64,000 nt of DNA from Salinivenus lutea (lineage in GTDB: Bacteria > Bacteroidota > Rhodothermia > Rhodothermales > Salinibacteraceae), in the NCBI GenBank assembly GCA_002894685.1, contig NCRC01000001.1:124001-188000 (forward strand). The letters are read 5' to 3'. Numbering within the stretch: position 1 is the stretch's first letter; each line of letters starts with the position of its first letter. The position numbers and the translations under genes are program-made. The notes under the pieces are model-generated. The model made no database searches, had not been told where the DNA came from, and saw only the letters and a program-made list of their open reading frames with translations. Of the stretch, positions 62,110-64,000 are shown in pieces.

Positions 62110-62880
62110 ATGCCTGCAGTTCACCTCCTGGGCACCGGCGCCGCGATTAGCGATCCGCACCGCACCACCACCATGCTGGCGGTGACCGATGACCGCTCCC
62201 CGCCCCGCACCCTTCTCGTCGACTGCGGCGGCGACGCCCTCCAGCGCCTCCAGCAGTGCGGCCCCGCCATCGACAGCGTCGGCGGGCTCATCGTCACCCA
62301 CGCCCACATGGACCACGTGAGCGGCTTTCCCCTCCTCATGGAGAAAGTGTGGCTGGACGGGCGCGACCGGGCATTGCCCGTGGTCGGCATCGAGCCGGCG
62401 CTCGCCCAGGCCCGCCGCTCGTGGGACGCCTTCGAGCCCGTGCACCGCGACTGGGAGGGCCTCCCGCCCATCGACTGGCGCACGGTGGAGCACGCCCCCG
62501 GGGCGACGGTGTGGGGTGAAGGCGCCTGGACCGTGACGGGAGCGCCCGTCGCGCACGGCGATACGCCGAACGTGGGGCTCCGCTTCGAACACGAGCCGAC
62601 CGGGCGCGTCCTGGCCTACTCTTGCGATACGTCCGGCCCCGCCGAGGGCGTCGTCCGGCTCGCCGAGGACGCCGACCTGCTCGTGCACGAGGCCAACGGA
62701 GGCCCGTCCGAAAACCACTCGACCGCCGCCGAGGCCGCCCAGGTGGCCGACCGGGCCGACGTCGAGCGCCTCCTGCTCGTCCACCTCCCGCCCGGCGACA
62801 AGAGCGAGGAGCTCCGCCAGGCGCGGGAGATCTTCCCCCATACGGACCTCGGCGAGGAACTCGGCACCTATTCGCTGTAA
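62110..62880 (+). CDS. MBL-fold metallo-hydrolase, ribonuclease Z-like
   Basis: A 256-residue metallo-beta-lactamase-fold protein with the metal motif THAHMDH (63-69), starting HLLGTGAAISDPHRTTTML as RNase Z/arylsulfatase-type enzymes do. VAHGDTPNVGLRFEH, YSCDTSGPAEGV with the metal-bridging Asp, and LLLVHLPP near the end complete the site. It lacks the flexible exosite arm of true RNase Z, so tRNA 3' processing is not assured. It is convergent with the next gene, 3 bp apart. Confidence 0.85.
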   Translation: MPAVHLLGTGAAISDPHRTTTMLAVTDDRSPPRTLLVDCGGDALQRLQQCGPAIDSVGGLIVTHAHMDHVSGFPLLMEKVWLDGRDRALPVVGIEPALAQARRSWDAFEPVHRDWEGLPPIDWRTVEHAPGATVWGEGAWTVTGAPVAHGDTPNVGLRFEHEPTGRVLAYSCDTSGPAEGVVRLAEDADLLVHEANGGPSENHSTAAEAAQVADRADVERLLLVHLPPGDKSEELRQAREIFPHTDLGEELGTYSL

Positions 62881-62883
62881 GCC

Positions 62884-63534
62884 TCAGAGCACGTAGAGCG
62901 CCACGGCCAGGTAGTGACAGAGGCTGCCCACGAGCACGAACACGTGCCAGATGGCGTGGCTGTAGCGGAGCGAGTGCCAGCCGTAGAACACCACGCCGGC
63001 CGTGTACGCCAGCCCGCCGGCCCCCACCAGCAGGAGCCCGCCGATGGGGAGCGCCGCACGCATCGGGTCCACAAACAGAACGCCCATCCACCCCATCAGG
63101 AGGTAGAGGGAGGTGGCCGCCGGGTGGTAGCGGTGCTCGGAAAAGAGCTTAAACAGCAGCCCGGCCAGCGCCAGCCCCCACACGATCGCGAGGAGGGTCC
63201 AGCCCCATCCGTCGCGCATCAGAAGGGTCGCAAACGGCGTGTAGGTGCCCGCAATGAGCAGAAAGATCGCGACGTGGTCCACGATGCGCATCGAGCGCTT
63301 CAGGCGCGGCGATCGGGCGCTGTGGTACGCGGTGGAGGCGCCGTAGAGAAAGACGAGCGTGCCCCCAAAGACCGCCGAGGCGGCCAGGTCCCACCCGTCG
63401 CCGGCCCACCCGGCCACGACGAGCAACGCGACCCATCCGACCACGCTCAGGACCAGCCCCACGCCGTGGGTGATCGCGTTCGCAAGTTCTTCCTCGTACG
63501 TCTGCCGCTTGCGCGGCTCCAGCGTCGGATCCAT
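62884..63534 (-). CDS. Haemolysin III/TrhA (PAQR) family membrane protein
   Basis: A 216-residue protein with seven predicted TM helices. EEELANAITHGVGLVLSVVG is the family opening, YHSARSPRLKRSMRIVDHVAIFLLIAGTYTPF contains the conserved Ser/His/Asp, and SHAIWHVFVLVGSLCHYLAV holds the two later His residues that bind zinc. Members influence membrane lipid homeostasis; cytolysin activity is not generally supported. It ends 3 bp from the MBL hydrolase. Confidence 0.9.
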   Translation of the reverse strand: MDPTLEPRKRQTYEEELANAITHGVGLVLSVVGWVALLVVAGWAGDGWDLAASAVFGGTLVFLYGASTAYHSARSPRLKRSMRIVDHVAIFLLIAGTYTPFATLLMRDGWGWTLLAIVWGLALAGLLFKLFSEHRYHPAATSLYLLMGWMGVLFVDPMRAALPIGGLLLVGAGGLAYTAGVVFYGWHSLRYSHAIWHVFVLVGSLCHYLAVALYVL

Positions 63535-63614
63535 TCGATCGAAAGCAAATGGGGCAGGGCGTCAACAATACAGCCGCGGGACGGACAGGATAAGCAACAG
63601 GCCCCCCGGCGCTG

Positions 63615-64000
63615 TTATCTCGACGTTTTCTTTGGATCGTCCGGCGGCTCCGCCTCGGCCCCGTCCAGCGCCCGCCGGTCCCCACTCTCTTCCCGCCACT
63701 GCCGGTAGGCGTAGAGGTCCTGCTCCACCAGTGCCAGGCAGGCCGACACCACCGCCGCGTCGTCGAGCAGGCCGAGCACGGGCACGGCATCGGGAATCAG
63801 ATCGAAGGGGTTGAGGACGTAGAGGAGCGCGAACCCGGCGGCGCTGAGGGTCCAGACGGGCACCTCGCGGTAAGAGCCCCGGCGCGCATCGCGGACCAGG
63901 TGGAGAAGCAGCCGCCCGTCCTCCATCAGCCGCCCCAGCGGCCCGTCGCCCCGGAACCGCCGCTCGATGGCCTCCGCCCGCTCCACCACCGTGTCGAGGT
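63615..64000 (-). CDS. YkvA/DUF1232 membrane protein (5' partial)
   Basis: The frame is open to the right edge, so the N-terminus is missing; a GTG at 63989 is an in-window alternative start. At least 124 residues with the DUF1232 core: YREVPVWTLSAAGFALLYVLNPFDLIPDAVPVLGLLDDAAVVSACL. LNPFDLIPD is the family hallmark, with the helix before it probably in the membrane. The short acidic tail ends EAEPPDDPKKTSR. Function is unknown. Confidence 0.85.
   Translation of the reverse strand, partial: LDTVVERAEAIERRFRGDGPLGRLMEDGRLLLHLVRDARRGSYREVPVWTLSAAGFALLYVLNPFDLIPDAVPVLGLLDDAAVVSACLALVEQDLYAYRQWREESGDRRALDGAEAEPPDDPKKTSR

Noticed and set aside
1-64000. CRISPR arrays, prophage, insertion sequences or defence islands
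   Set aside because: I saw no regularly spaced repeats, transposase, integrase, phage structural genes or restriction systems. The content is housekeeping and metabolic.

Overview
The window is a GC-rich bacterial chromosome segment with densely packed genes, many strongly acidic proteins, weak or absent Shine-Dalgarno sequences and a Bacteroidota/Rhodothermota-like gene complement. Examples are DUF4174, SIMPL and SPOR proteins, a tricorn-type S41 protease, and paired exported amidohydrolases. The acidic surfaces, including an acidic insertion in SecD, point to a halophile close to Salinibacter. That placement rests on gene content and composition, not on a marker tree.

Layout. 1-7.8 kb: the 3' part of an M1 peptidase fused to an outer-membrane-type barrel, a DUF4174/FAD-oxidase pair, an AcuI-type reductase and two exported amidohydrolases, one of which has lost metal ligands. 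7.9-17.8 kb: a TonB-like protein, HPPD, FtsH, an acyl-CoA synthetase, YraN, a GbsR-type regulator, a SAM hydrolase and a membrane protein that looks like an ECF sigma factor fused to an anti-sigma factor. 17.8-28.6 kb: a histidine kinase, PurA, SecF/SecD, an alpha/beta hydrolase, a SIMPL protein, AsnRS with an inserted coiled coil, and a UbiA-like membrane protein. 28.8-38 kb: PEP carboxykinase behind a 12-bp palindrome, an FmdB-like protein, an AI-2E-family exporter, a cNMP-binding protein, TpiA, a PmtA-like methyltransferase, a cysteine-less thioredoxin-fold lipoprotein, GatB and DUF547.

38-46.3 kb: a GH13 glucosidase and an SDR lie directly behind a clear TPP riboswitch, which itself follows a MATE exporter. 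After a small orphan ORF come a tricorn-type protease and a tRNA-Arg(GCG) with its own terminator. 46.4-50.2 kb: a thiO-thiS-thiG-thiE-thiD operon that builds the thiamin thiazole and joins it to the pyrimidine. It has no TPP riboswitch of its own, although one sits 5.6 kb away before unrelated genes.

50.3-64 kb: a FAD oxidoreductase, a PLP decarboxylase, a SPOR lipoprotein, the deoxyribose catabolic set deoC-ALDH-short ALDH, an NtrC-type regulator, a BtuF/BtuC-like importer pair, a polyprenyl diphosphate synthase, an MBL hydrolase, a haemolysin III-type protein and a 5'-truncated YkvA/DUF1232 protein.

The window is mostly housekeeping chromosome. I see no prophage, insertion sequence, CRISPR array or classical defence locus. 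The observations most worth following are the sigma/anti-sigma fusion, the displaced TPP riboswitch, the peptidase-barrel fusion and the half-length ALDH that overlaps its full-length partner.
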